Notes: generated from the sequence alone by a model not told the origin. A DNA stretch of 64,000 bases from Flavobacterium jejuense (GCF_006491595.2 NZ_VEVQ02000005.1:1-64000); one strand, 5' to 3'; shown: positions 7,357-15,138, counted from the stretch's first letter. Numbers and translations are program-made.

Positions 7357-8367
7357 ATGGAATTTAGAAAATATAACTCAATAGAAAATACGTACCAAAA
7401 GCAAGTTTTGGAACAAATTATCATGCATGGTTTTGAAAAAGAAACCTATGTGGTGCAAGAAAAAGTACACGGTGCCAATTTCTCTTTCTATACGGATGGA
7501 GAAACGATTAAGATTGCAAAGCGTACTGATTTCGTTAGTGAAGAGGAGACTTTTTACAATGCTCATGAAGTAGCAAAACGATACAAAGAGAAAGTATTGG
7601 AAGCTTTTAAAACGGTACAATCGGAATTTCAGGAAACCCAATTCATTGTGATTTTTGGAGAATTGTTTGGAGGGAATTACAATCATAAAGATGTATCCTT
7701 AGTAAAAAACGCTATCAAAGTGCAAAAAGGAGTAGATTATTCTCCGGAGAACGATTTCTATGCTTTTGATATTAAAGTAAACGGAGCACATTATTTAACG
7801 GTTGATTCGGCAAATAGTGTGTTTGAAAAAACAGGTTTCTTTTATGCAAAAACCTTGTTTGAGGGTACTTTAGAAGAAGCCTTTCGTTATCCAAATGAGT
7901 TTAATTCCTTGATTCCATATTGGTTGGGTTTGCCAAAAATGGAAATGAATATTTGTGAAGGGGTAATTATTAAACCTAATGTGCCTAAGTATTTTGGAAA
8001 CGGATCACGTGTGATTTTGAAGAATAAAAATGAAAAATGGGCTGAAGTAGGTAAAAACAACAAACCTAAAAAGGAACATAAAGAGATGTATTTTTCAGAT
8101 GAAGCGCAAAGCATTTGGGAAACCATTCAAAACTATATTACAACAAACAGATTGTATAATGTATTGAGCAAAGAAGGAGCATTTCAGCCAAAAATGATGG
8201 GAAAATTGGTAGGATTGTTTTCACAAGATGTGATTGCAGATTTTAAAAAAGACAACCCAACCGTTTTAGATGTTTTGGAAAAAGAAGAACAAAAAAGCAT
8301 CAATAAAAGAGTCAATAACCAAGTGATAAGCTTAATTAAAGAAGAGTTTATGACGATTAAAGTGTAA
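7357..8367 (+). CDS. Rnl2-type RNA ligase
   Basis: An ATP-dependent nucleotidyltransferase that seals RNA 3'-OH/5'-PO4 nicks. Motif I is EKVHGANF near residues 33-40, whose lysine would be adenylated. FGELFGG near 100-106 fits motif III, FYAFDI near 130 fits motif IIIa, CEGVIIKP near 202-209 fits motif IV and ILKNKN near 221-226 fits motif V. At 336 residues it matches T4 Rnl2 in size. It heads an operon with ATP-grasp genes and lies directly downstream of the tRNA array, so broken tRNA is a natural guess for its substrate. Start ATG 7357 is the only one placing motif I normally. Confidence 0.9.
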   Translation: MEFRKYNSIENTYQKQVLEQIIMHGFEKETYVVQEKVHGANFSFYTDGETIKIAKRTDFVSEEETFYNAHEVAKRYKEKVLEAFKTVQSEFQETQFIVIFGELFGGNYNHKDVSLVKNAIKVQKGVDYSPENDFYAFDIKVNGAHYLTVDSANSVFEKTGFFYAKTLFEGTLEEAFRYPNEFNSLIPYWLGLPKMEMNICEGVIIKPNVPKYFGNGSRVILKNKNEKWAEVGKNNKPKKEHKEMYFSDEAQSIWETIQNYITTNRLYNVLSKEGAFQPKMMGKLVGLFSQDVIADFKKDNPTVLDVLEKEEQKSINKRVNNQVISLIKEEFMTIKV

Positions 8368-8371
8368 AACA

Positions 8372-9193
8372 ATGCAAACAATTTTAGTACTGAATGGAGA
8401 AAAATATTGGCAAGATTATCTTCCAGAGTTTACTGTAGTTCAGAAGAAAATTCAAGATTCTGATTTTATACTGAAAGATAAAAAACTCTTTGTTGTAGAT
8501 AATGAAGGAGTATGTGCACCCGATTTAATCATTTGGAGATTGGGTGCCATTTCACCCAACTGGAAGCATAGAACGGCTTTAGAAATCATTAAGAGTTCCA
8601 ATGTGGTTTGTGTGAATAGTGCTGAAACGTTACTTCAAGGTTATGATCGTTTGTCTATGTTGCATGTTTTATCGAATCTAGGAATGCCTGTAATTCCTTT
8701 TCAAGTAGTTACGCATTCTAGATTATTAAAAAACATAGCAATGTCATTTCCTTTTGTAGTTAAAGTGGGTAACTATCATGGTGGTTATGGAAAAGTATTG
8801 GTTCAAAACACTGAAAAATGGCAAGATATTCAAGATTTGTTATTTGTAACCAATGATTATAGTACTATCGAGCCTTATATTGATTATCAGTTTGATATAC
8901 GCTATTTGATAGTAAAAGATAAAGTTTGGGCGATGCAACGCAAAGGACAATTTTGGAAATCGAATGTATTAACAAACGAATTTCAATTAATAGAAGTAAG
9001 CTCTATCTGGGAAACAAGAATTAGAAAAGTTAGCAATCATTTAAAAGCAGATATTCTCGCTTTAGATGTGCTAATAGATAAAGAAGGAAACGAATTCATA
9101 GTAGAATACAACGATATTCCGGGATTATCCGGTTTTCCTGAAATGGTACAATTAGAAATGATACAAATTATCAAAGAGAAAATAGAGGTATAA
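8372..9193 (+). CDS. RimK-like ATP-grasp protein
   Basis: A 273-residue ATP-grasp enzyme. The order fits the RimK/glutathione-synthetase type: the pre-ATP-grasp segment contains PDLIIWRLGAISP. FPFVVKVGNYHGGYGK near 130-145 fits the nucleotide-binding strand and glycine-rich loop. FIVEYNDIPGLSGF near 250-263 fits the metal-binding E-x-N motif. Such enzymes join a carboxylate to an amine through an acyl phosphate, often modifying a protein or peptide. It starts 4 nt after the RNA ligase stop. The substrate is unknown; the 105-residue protein or the upstream small peptides are candidates only by proximity. Confidence 0.82.
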   Translation: MQTILVLNGEKYWQDYLPEFTVVQKKIQDSDFILKDKKLFVVDNEGVCAPDLIIWRLGAISPNWKHRTALEIIKSSNVVCVNSAETLLQGYDRLSMLHVLSNLGMPVIPFQVVTHSRLLKNIAMSFPFVVKVGNYHGGYGKVLVQNTEKWQDIQDLLFVTNDYSTIEPYIDYQFDIRYLIVKDKVWAMQRKGQFWKSNVLTNEFQLIEVSSIWETRIRKVSNHLKADILALDVLIDKEGNEFIVEYNDIPGLSGFPEMVQLEMIQIIKEKIEV

Positions 9194-9228
9194 GTAATTA
9201 AAAAACAACAATTAAAATTTTAGAAATC

Positions 9229-10008
9229 ATGTATTTTTTAGTCCAAGCCAATATCTATTTAGATCCGGATCATTATAAAGTTTTTGATGCTTTGGATGAA
9301 CTAGGGATAGCATATGAAGTTGTAAATATAAAACCAACCGATACCGAAATTGCTATGAAAGCCAATCGAAAAGATGTTTTTGTATATGGTTCGGTAACAA
9401 TGGCACGATTAGCAAAACAATATAAAGACTGGTTTCCAGGTTCGTTTTATGGTGGCAATCATTTGTATGAAGTGTATGCTCGTCATTATGGCTCACATTT
9501 GTTGAATGATGAAATAAAGATTGGAAAACTAACAGATGATTTGGTTTGGCAAAAAGGAGAGAAGAAATTTATAAAGCCTTACAAAGAAGCTAAAATTTTT
9601 ACAGGAAAAGTATTTGAAAAAGAAGAATGGGAAGATTTTATTATTGAGGCTTTAGCCCATCCAAAGCTTTCCATTACTAAAGATTCAGAAATACAAATTT
9701 CCAAACCTAAAACAACCATAAAGGAAGCAAGAGTTTGGATTGTAGGCGGACAAATTATAGATGCTGGCTATTATAAGTTTAATGGAGATTTTGCTTTTGA
9801 AGCTAGTGTTGCTGCTGAAGGAATGGCTTTTGCCAAAGAAATGATTTCCCTTTTTAACTTAGAAGAAGCTTTCGTTATGGACATTTGTTTGACTTCTGAT
9901 GGCTGGAAAATTGTAGAAATAAATTGCATCAACAGTTCAGGTTTTTATACCAATACCGATGTGAAAAGCATCATTAAGGCTTTGAATCTCTACTTTTCGA
10001 ATAGATAA
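9229..10008 (+). CDS. R2K-clade ATP-grasp protein
   Basis: A 259-residue protein whose C-terminal half fits the R2K (CDC123-related) ATP-grasp clade. EARVWIVGGQIIDAGYYKFNG near residues 166-186, AFVMDICLTSDGWKIVEINC near 214-233 and NSSGFY are the clade's typical signatures (VWIV, VDI, EINCxNxSGFY). R2K enzymes are proposed in published comparative genomics to be protein-peptide ligases acting in phage-host conflict. It is the second ATP-grasp gene of the operon, 35 nt after the first. The N-terminal region with YGSVTMARL and PGSFYGGNHLYE also fits this clade. Confidence 0.8.
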   Translation: MYFLVQANIYLDPDHYKVFDALDELGIAYEVVNIKPTDTEIAMKANRKDVFVYGSVTMARLAKQYKDWFPGSFYGGNHLYEVYARHYGSHLLNDEIKIGKLTDDLVWQKGEKKFIKPYKEAKIFTGKVFEKEEWEDFIIEALAHPKLSITKDSEIQISKPKTTIKEARVWIVGGQIIDAGYYKFNGDFAFEASVAAEGMAFAKEMISLFNLEEAFVMDICLTSDGWKIVEINCINSSGFYTNTDVKSIIKALNLYFSNR

Positions 10009-10066
10009 ACATAAGGATAGCTTCTCTTATGCATAAAATAAAAAATAACAATTTAAAAATAAAAAA

Positions 10067-10384
10067 ATGCGACAAGATATACTAAAACGATTTTTAACGA
10101 ATACAGACGAAACAGGAAGATTCTTAATGAAATCGAGGATAACAGGAATTATTTATTTCGTAGAACCTATTTATAATGGTAAAACACCCAAATGGGGCGA
10201 TTTAAATCCTGCAACAGGACAATTAGAAGGAAATTATGGTTCCAAATATACTGGAGCCGTTACTAAGAAAGAATCCCTTATTACAGAAGAAAATGGTTTT
10301 GTGAATATTGGCTATTTCAAAGGAAGTCCCTTTGGAGCTATAGATCAACGAGACAAAGCCCATCAAGAACGTTTAAAATTATAA
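10067..10384 (+). CDS. Unknown 105-residue protein of the RNA ligase operon
   Basis: No family recognised. The protein is basic, has no signal peptide or membrane segment, and has two parts: residues 1-45 (MRQDILKRFLTNTDETGRFL, then IYFVEPI) and a glycine-rich C-terminal part with NYGSKYTGAVTKKES, NIGYFKGSPFG and a charged tail QRDKAHQERLKL. It sits between the R2K ATP-grasp gene and another ATP-grasp-like gene, 2 nt before the latter. Small proteins placed between ATP-grasp ligases are often the modified substrate; that is inference here. Confidence 0.65.
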   Translation: MRQDILKRFLTNTDETGRFLMKSRITGIIYFVEPIYNGKTPKWGDLNPATGQLEGNYGSKYTGAVTKKESLITEENGFVNIGYFKGSPFGAIDQRDKAHQERLKL

Positions 10385-10386
10385 AA

Positions 10387-11172
10387 ATGCAAACCTATAA
10401 CAGAATAGCCTTAGTTGGTACAGAACAAGAAGAATATGAGGTCATAAGAGCTAATTATTCAGGATTCATTATTTGGCATCAAGCCCTTCCAAAAATAGTG
10501 GTAAAAGACCAAGTGTTGTACATGGAAAAAGCCAATGGAGTAGGCATGTTGCCTGTAGATAAAGTAGTCTATTACGGTATCTATGATAATGATTTCGATT
10601 TTATAGCAGGTCTTGCTATCTGGAAAGGGGCTTGTTATCCTAATGCAGCTGCTATGCTTGATTGCCGCTTTAAGATTCCTTGTTTGGTAAAAGCTTTATC
10701 GCATACGCAATTTAACGCACCAAGAGGATTTATTAGTGCAGGAGCGTCAATGAACGCAACAGAAGATACGGTTGCTAAATGGGGCAATTGGCATTGTGGA
10801 GAAAATAAACATCGTTTTACAGGCGAATGGGAAAGCGAATTCACAGCTACAACCGAACCTTATTTTGAAGGAGAAGCTGTTCGTATTATGGTGATTGGTG
10901 ATAAGCATTGGCAAATTAAATTAGAAGGAGAGACTTGGTTAAAATCCATTCATCCTGATAGTGCCGGTTTTATGCCTGTTGATGAAGATTTATTAGCTGA
11001 TACTTTGCATATCCAAAAAGCCATGCAAATGGACATGATAGGAAACGATTATATAGTGGGTAAAGATGGTAAGAAGTATTTATTAGAAGTAAATCATATT
11101 CCAAACATCACCCGATTTGAAGTTGTTAGAGAAGCCTATTTGGATACAGTTATAGCGTGGATTAATGAGTAA
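10387..11172 (+). CDS. Divergent ATP-grasp-like protein
   Basis: A 261-residue protein. EGEAVRIMVIGDKHWQIKLEG near 159-179 and IVGKDGKKYLLEVNHIPNITRF near 222-244 match the last strands and the metal-binding E-x-N motif of ATP-grasp folds. The ATP-binding lysine strands are less clear, though PCLVKALSH near 98-106 could provide one. WGNWHCGENKHRFTGEW near 131-147 is distinctive and not recognised. It is the third ATP-grasp-type gene of the operon and the last before the non-coding region. Substrate unknown. Confidence 0.65.
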   Translation: MQTYNRIALVGTEQEEYEVIRANYSGFIIWHQALPKIVVKDQVLYMEKANGVGMLPVDKVVYYGIYDNDFDFIAGLAIWKGACYPNAAAMLDCRFKIPCLVKALSHTQFNAPRGFISAGASMNATEDTVAKWGNWHCGENKHRFTGEWESEFTATTEPYFEGEAVRIMVIGDKHWQIKLEGETWLKSIHPDSAGFMPVDEDLLADTLHIQKAMQMDMIGNDYIVGKDGKKYLLEVNHIPNITRFEVVREAYLDTVIAWINE

Positions 11173-11250
11173 TTAATTATTGATTGTTAATGGTGAATTA
11201 TTAATGATAAACTAAAAGTTAAAAATGATGTGTTTATCTTTTCTTTATAC

Positions 11251-11269
11251 TACGTAAAATAATTGCGTA
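11251..11269. promoter_or_regulatory. Palindromic element A (operator/promoter-like)
   Basis: TACGTAAAATAATTGCGTA is an imperfect palindrome with ends TACG/CGTA. About 50 bp downstream is AACGTTCTTTAAAA, with ATCTTTGTA between, a near match to a -7 element. A second copy of the whole block is at 11585-11643. It precedes the hairpin-ended element 11308-11549. Confidence 0.55.
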
Positions 11270-11307
11270 CTAATAATAACATCTTTGTATCAGAAAATAT
11301 AACGTTC

Positions 11308-11549
11308 TTTAAAATAAATAGAAAACAATTTGCCTTTGTGTAATGTACCCCTTTCTTTTTAAGTAAAGAAACAAAAAACAAAGACCTGAAAGAGTTGTAC
11401 GTTTCTAGAACTGTTGTTTTGCTTTTGAATTCAATTGTAAGTACTCGCTTTTTGCTTGCATATTATTTAAAACCATTGCAACACTTCTATTAACCTCTCT
11501 TTTTCCGTTCTTTTAACGCAAAGGCAAAATTGTTTTTATTTTATAAAGT
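11308..11549 (+). ncRNA. Candidate non-coding RNA or MITE with about 30-bp terminal inverted repeats
   Basis: The left end (11308-11339, containing AAACAATTTGCCTTTG) is the inverted copy of the right end (11519-11549, containing CAAAGGCAAAATTGTTT), with few mismatches over about 30 nt. The 180-nt interior has no open frame of note. Located just after palindromic element A, it would be transcribed as an RNA closed by a long terminal stem. A small non-autonomous transposon is the alternative; no target-site duplication was obvious. Confidence 0.45.
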
Positions 11550-11584
11550 CTTGAAATTCAAATAAAAAGAAAGTTTTTTTAAAC

Positions 11585-11603
11585 TACGTAAAATAATCGC
11601 GTA
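11585..11603. promoter_or_regulatory. Palindromic element B (second copy)
   Basis: TACGTAAAATAATCGCGTA differs from element A by one base. ATCTTTGTA and AACGTTCTTTTAAA follow at the same distances as in copy A. This copy precedes the region with the interrupted tRNA and the bipartite motifs, so both RNA regions may be co-regulated. Confidence 0.55.
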
Positions 11604-11667
11604 TTACTAATGAAATCTTTGTAAAGAAATAAAAACGTTCTTTTAAATACTAAAAATGAGTCAATAA

Positions 11668-12061
11668 GGTCAAGTATAAGTTACTTCAAACTTCCTTTCA
11701 GAAACACACTTGTACGATTATCAGTTGATTCATCTTTTGGGGCAGTAGCTCAGTGGTAGAGCAGGTTAGTTTATACATTATCAAAATGTCAGAACTAGTT
11801 GGACAATAGCAACATACTTCAATCAGGTTAGACTTCTTCGGAAGTCTTGGTTCGAGTCCAAAAATGTTGGTACATTTTCAAATAGCGTTTTGGTCAATTC
11901 AAACTTACTTCAGCGCTTTTAACGCCCAGGTCATGGGTTCGAATCCCATCTGCTCCACTATAGAAGGTCAAAACTAACTTACTTCAACCACAAACTTAAA
12001 ATTTGTCAAACTAGTTAGTTCATTATCTTCTAGAATTAAGGTCAAGTGCCTCTTACTTCAA
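11668..12061 (+). repeat. Five copies of the bipartite motif GGTCAA-N9-ACTTCAA
   Basis: Copies are at 11668-11689, 11801-11822 (GGACAA variant), 11892-11913 (last base G), 11966-11987 and 12040-12061. The spacer is always 9 nt but variable in sequence, usually ending TT. Copies 3, 4 and 5 are exactly 74 nt apart. In copies 1, 2, 4 and 5 the variable 9-mer is complementary to a downstream segment that is followed directly (copies 1, 4, 5) or within 3 nt (copy 2) by a CATTATC-like box. Pairs seen: AACTAAC/GTTAGTT, CAACAT/ATGTTG, TATAAG/TTTATA, GTGC/GCAC. This compensating pattern points to a conserved RNA fold. Confidence 0.75.
11739..11957 (+). tRNA. tRNA-Lys(UUU) interrupted by a 147-nt insert
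   Basis: Exon 1 (11739-11765) holds the acceptor strand GGGGCAG, the D arm GCTC-AGTGGTA-GAGC, and the first two bases GG of the anticodon stem. Exon 2 (11913-11957) begins GCG, then loop CTTTTAA, CGCCC, the T arm ATGGG-TTCGAAT-CCCAT and acceptor strand CTGCTCC. Joining them gives a perfect GGGCG/CGCCC stem and a full canonical cloverleaf with anticodon UUU. The insert 11766-11912 lies between stem positions 28 and 29. It ends with motif copy 3 and contains copy 2. The exact boundary is inferred from the stem. Confidence 0.75.
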
Positions 12062-12115
12062 ACTCACGATTAGAACTAGAAGCACCATTATCTAATTTTT
12101 TAAAAATAAAACAAA

Positions 12116-14359
12116 ATGAAAACAAACGAATTATTAAAAATCAGCTTGCGTCAAAACGCAATATACATTCCTAGCGAGTTTATTAGTGGAAAATCAACTA
12201 CTATTACTGGACCGACATCGGTTTTAGTAGCCAATGTAGCCAAGTTAGGATTTGCTTTTTCAGAAGAAGCTCTACAAGCTATTAATGCAGTACATCCAAA
12301 ATATAAATTAGAAATTCAAGACATCATAAAAGAAGTACTAGGTGTTAACAAAAACTGGATCCCTTTAGTAAAAAATTGGGAAATTCCAACAGGAGAGTCT
12401 TTGTATGATCATATTACTACTTTTTTTGCTAACGTTTTTAAAACCAATAAAGGAACCACTTTAGCATGTGGACATATTATTCCTGCGAATACGTTTCCAT
12501 TAGAGCGTTATAATGGTTGTCCTTATTGTGGTACTCCATTTGAGTTTGATACTACTAAATACGAAGGACAAGGTAGTAAATTGAAAGTATTGGAGCTTTG
12601 GACTGAGAAAGAGTTACATGCTTTTTATCAGTCGTTACTAAGTTCTAAAACCGCTTTAGACGCTACGCAAGTGGACAGTTTGAAAGCATTGTTGTCTTAT
12701 TTGCCTTTGCCAAGTGAAGTGAAAATTGGAATTAAAGAAACCATGATGTTAGTGATTGATACGTTAATCGACTTGGATAAAGAAGAAAAGGCAAGTTCTC
12801 TTTTTACTTCTCCAACGGATATTTTACGTTATTTATGGTACAAGAAAACTAATTTATTGCAGATTATTGAACCAAAAACAATCATCAATAGAATTGCTAG
12901 TAATAACCAACATTTCTTTGTTGCTGCTGATAATAGTGCGAAAGCGAAATTGATTACAACAGTAGACTTGAAATTAAAATATTCAAGAAAGGAATGTTTA
13001 ATGGTAGCAAGATGGTTGAATGATTTGCCATTAGAAGCAGAAAAAGCATGTGAAATGATGCATCCAAAAAGAGCCATGTGGGTGCGTTTTATAAGAGCTT
13101 TACGTTTGTCAGAATATAGCAAGAGAAAAGGATTTGAAGCTTTGAAAACATTGTTAGATGTATTTTATAACCAAACCTATGAAGTGTGGCAAGGAAAAGT
13201 GAACCATTTCCGTTTAAAATCGGATGCAACTACCACTTTTGCTTTATTACAAGAAAGACCAGGTTTGTTTGCTCGTTCGTTATTCTCTAACATGTTATGG
13301 TTTGGACCTAATGAAACGATAGCTGCTTTTACTGCTATTATTGATAAAGTACCTGCAAGATTGGTGTTTACGTTGAACATGTATGCACAAAACTACTTTG
13401 ATAGCAACATACAAAGAAGTGTGAAACCTTTAGGTGGTGTAAATAAGAAAATTGGATCTAATAGATTATTGACGTTGTATAACGAAGAGCAATTAAAAGC
13501 AATGCAAAATCAAATTGAAGAGTTGTGTTTGTTAGCGATGGAGAAACGATTTGCAACTCAGGAAAATGAGAACAAAACGATGTATATTGATCCACAATTA
13601 TTCAATATGCCAGTAGCAATAGGTGATAGAAGTGAGACTATTCAAGATTTGCCAGTAGCGCTAATGGGAACACGTTTTTCAATAGAAGGTAACACTGTAC
13701 GATTGTTTATGCAATGGGGACAAGGTTTACCAGCTCAGCATTTGGATATGGATTTGAGTTGTCATATTGCTTATGCAGATAGATCTGAGATTTGTTCGTA
13801 TAACCAATTGCAAGCAACGGGTTGTAAACATAGTGGTGATATAATTCATATTCCAAATCAAGTTGGTACTGCCGAATATATCAATATTGATGTGAATGCT
13901 TTAGCATACGCTGGAGCCAAATATGTAACTTTTACATGTAATGCTTATAGTAATGGAAGTATTACACCCAACTTAGTAGTAGGTTGGATGAATAGTAAAT
14001 ATCCAATGACTATTTCAGAACGTTCTGGTGTGGCTTATGATGCCTCTTGTGTGGATCATCAGGTAAGAGTAACTCAAAATGTAGCCAAAGGTTTAGTTTT
14101 TGGTGTGCTTGATGTTGCTAAAAAAGAAATCGTTTGGTTAGAAATGACCTTTGGTGGACAAGTTGTTCAAGGTTTGGATTACAAAGGAGTACAGGCTATG
14201 CTAGCTAAACTATCGAGTAAATTAAACATAGGTAGTTTGTTAACTATCAAAGCAAAGGCACAAAACTTGCAAATTGTTAATACACCTGATGCAGATGAAG
14301 TTTATGACCAAAAATGGGCCATAAATGCAGCAGCTGTAACGCAGTTGTTAGTAGATTAA
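12116..14359 (+). CDS. Large zinc-finger plus TerD-like protein (MXAN_6230/SCO0854-like)
   Basis: 747 residues. A CGH-x13-CPYCG cluster near residues 117-141 forms a RING or zinc-ribbon-like site. The middle (about 200-480) is helical without a named domain. Residues about 515-690 resemble TerD: LDMDLSCHIAYADRSEICSYN, then HSGDIIH, then EYINIDVNALAYAGAKYVTF. The layout recalls the MXAN_6230/SCO0854 RING-type family of Ter-linked stress systems; that assignment is from memory of the family and not certain. It follows the interrupted tRNA, with motif copies 4 and 5 in its leader, and ends at a terminator. No membrane segment. Confidence 0.6.
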   Translation: MKTNELLKISLRQNAIYIPSEFISGKSTTITGPTSVLVANVAKLGFAFSEEALQAINAVHPKYKLEIQDIIKEVLGVNKNWIPLVKNWEIPTGESLYDHITTFFANVFKTNKGTTLACGHIIPANTFPLERYNGCPYCGTPFEFDTTKYEGQGSKLKVLELWTEKELHAFYQSLLSSKTALDATQVDSLKALLSYLPLPSEVKIGIKETMMLVIDTLIDLDKEEKASSLFTSPTDILRYLWYKKTNLLQIIEPKTIINRIASNNQHFFVAADNSAKAKLITTVDLKLKYSRKECLMVARWLNDLPLEAEKACEMMHPKRAMWVRFIRALRLSEYSKRKGFEALKTLLDVFYNQTYEVWQGKVNHFRLKSDATTTFALLQERPGLFARSLFSNMLWFGPNETIAAFTAIIDKVPARLVFTLNMYAQNYFDSNIQRSVKPLGGVNKKIGSNRLLTLYNEEQLKAMQNQIEELCLLAMEKRFATQENENKTMYIDPQLFNMPVAIGDRSETIQDLPVALMGTRFSIEGNTVRLFMQWGQGLPAQHLDMDLSCHIAYADRSEICSYNQLQATGCKHSGDIIHIPNQVGTAEYINIDVNALAYAGAKYVTFTCNAYSNGSITPNLVVGWMNSKYPMTISERSGVAYDASCVDHQVRVTQNVAKGLVFGVLDVAKKEIVWLEMTFGGQVVQGLDYKGVQAMLAKLSSKLNIGSLLTIKAKAQNLQIVNTPDADEVYDQKWAINAAAVTQLLVD

Positions 14360-14363
14360 TAAC

Positions 14364-14391
14364 AACCTCGGAATTCTTATTTCGAGGTTTT
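14364..14391 (+). terminator. Rho-independent terminator
   Basis: AACCTCG at 14364-14370 pairs with CGAGGTT at 14383-14389 and is followed by T. It closes the transcription unit of the TerD-like gene. Confidence 0.75.
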
Positions 14392-14406
14392 AAAAACTTT
14401 GAAATC

Positions 14407-14505
14407 ATGAGGAATGAGGAAAATAATATAGAAATAAAAGAAGTAATTAAAGTTATACTTCTAATTGTAAAATGTATTGCAGCTATTATAAGTTGTAATA
14501 GTTAA
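14407..14505 (+). CDS. Possible 32-residue membrane micropeptide
   Basis: ATG 14407 encodes an acidic start (MRNEENNIEIKE) followed by one hydrophobic helix (VIKVILLIVKCIAAIIS). It lies between a terminator and the phosphoesterase gene, 15 nt before the latter. Short single-helix peptides are easily missed, but chance cannot be excluded. Confidence 0.35.
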   Translation: MRNEENNIEIKEVIKVILLIVKCIAAIISCNS

Positions 14506-14520
14506 AATTTAAAAAATAAA

Positions 14521-15090
14521 ATGAAACACAATATATTTTTCACTTCTGATCATCATTTTGGTCATGCTAATATTATAAAATATAGCCAAAGACCATTCGG
14601 TTCTGTAGAAGAAATGAATGAAGAGATGATTAGAAAGTGGAATGAAAAAGTAGGCAAAAGAGATCTTGTCTATCATTTAGGAGATTTGAGTTTAGCTCCA
14701 ACTATAGATACAAAAAACATCTTAGATAAGTTAAATGGTAAAATATTTTTAATCAAAGGAAATCATGATAAAACCACGATCACATATCCGAAACGTTTTG
14801 AATGGATTAAAGATTTCTACGAATTAAATGTTGATGATGCAGACGCTCCAAATGGCAAACAAAAGATTGTCTTATTGCATTATGCTATGAAAGTATGGAG
14901 AAGTTCCTTTAGAGGGACATGGCATTTGTATGGTCACTCACACGGTCATTTACAGGATGATGAAACCTCACGTTCGTTTGACGTAGGAGTAGATTGTCAT
15001 GATTTTTATCCGCTTTCTTATGAAGAAGTGAAAGTCATTATGCTAAAGAAAAAATGGAAGAATCCTTTCGAAGGAGAAATTAGAGAATAA
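14521..15090 (+). CDS. Calcineurin-like metallophosphoesterase
   Basis: 189 residues with the complete metallophosphoesterase set. SDHHFGH near residues 9-15, HLGDLS near 55-60, KGNHD near 79-83, a histidine in LLHYAM near 120 and YGHSHGH near 139-145 bind two metals. Stand-alone proteins of this size (YfcE/MJ0936-type and phage or bacterial relatives) hydrolyse phosphodiesters or phosphomonoesters, including 2',3'-cyclic phosphates. Beside an RNA ligase and an exonuclease, an end-healing role on RNA is plausible but inferred. Confidence 0.85.
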   Translation: MKHNIFFTSDHHFGHANIIKYSQRPFGSVEEMNEEMIRKWNEKVGKRDLVYHLGDLSLAPTIDTKNILDKLNGKIFLIKGNHDKTTITYPKRFEWIKDFYELNVDDADAPNGKQKIVLLHYAMKVWRSSFRGTWHLYGHSHGHLQDDETSRSFDVGVDCHDFYPLSYEEVKVIMLKKKWKNPFEGEIRE

Positions 15091-15138
15091 TAAATTAATA
15101 AAATTTTGAACGGAGATTACTTCGTTCTTCAGAATTAT

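Noticed and set aside
11766-11880. A second complete tRNA nested in the insert
   Set aside because: A T-arm-like TTGG-TTCGAGT-CCAA and a D-arm-like TGTC/GACA exist, but no acceptor stem or anticodon arm pairs consistently.
11766-11912. Group I or group II intron in the tRNA-Lys gene
   Set aside because: 147 nt is too short for a normal intron of either class. No recognisable P7/P3 core or domain V, no encoded protein, and the site is in the anticodon stem and not in the loop.
11668-12061. CRISPR array
   Set aside because: The repeated unit is bipartite with a variable middle, spacing is 74-133 nt, and no cas genes are present.
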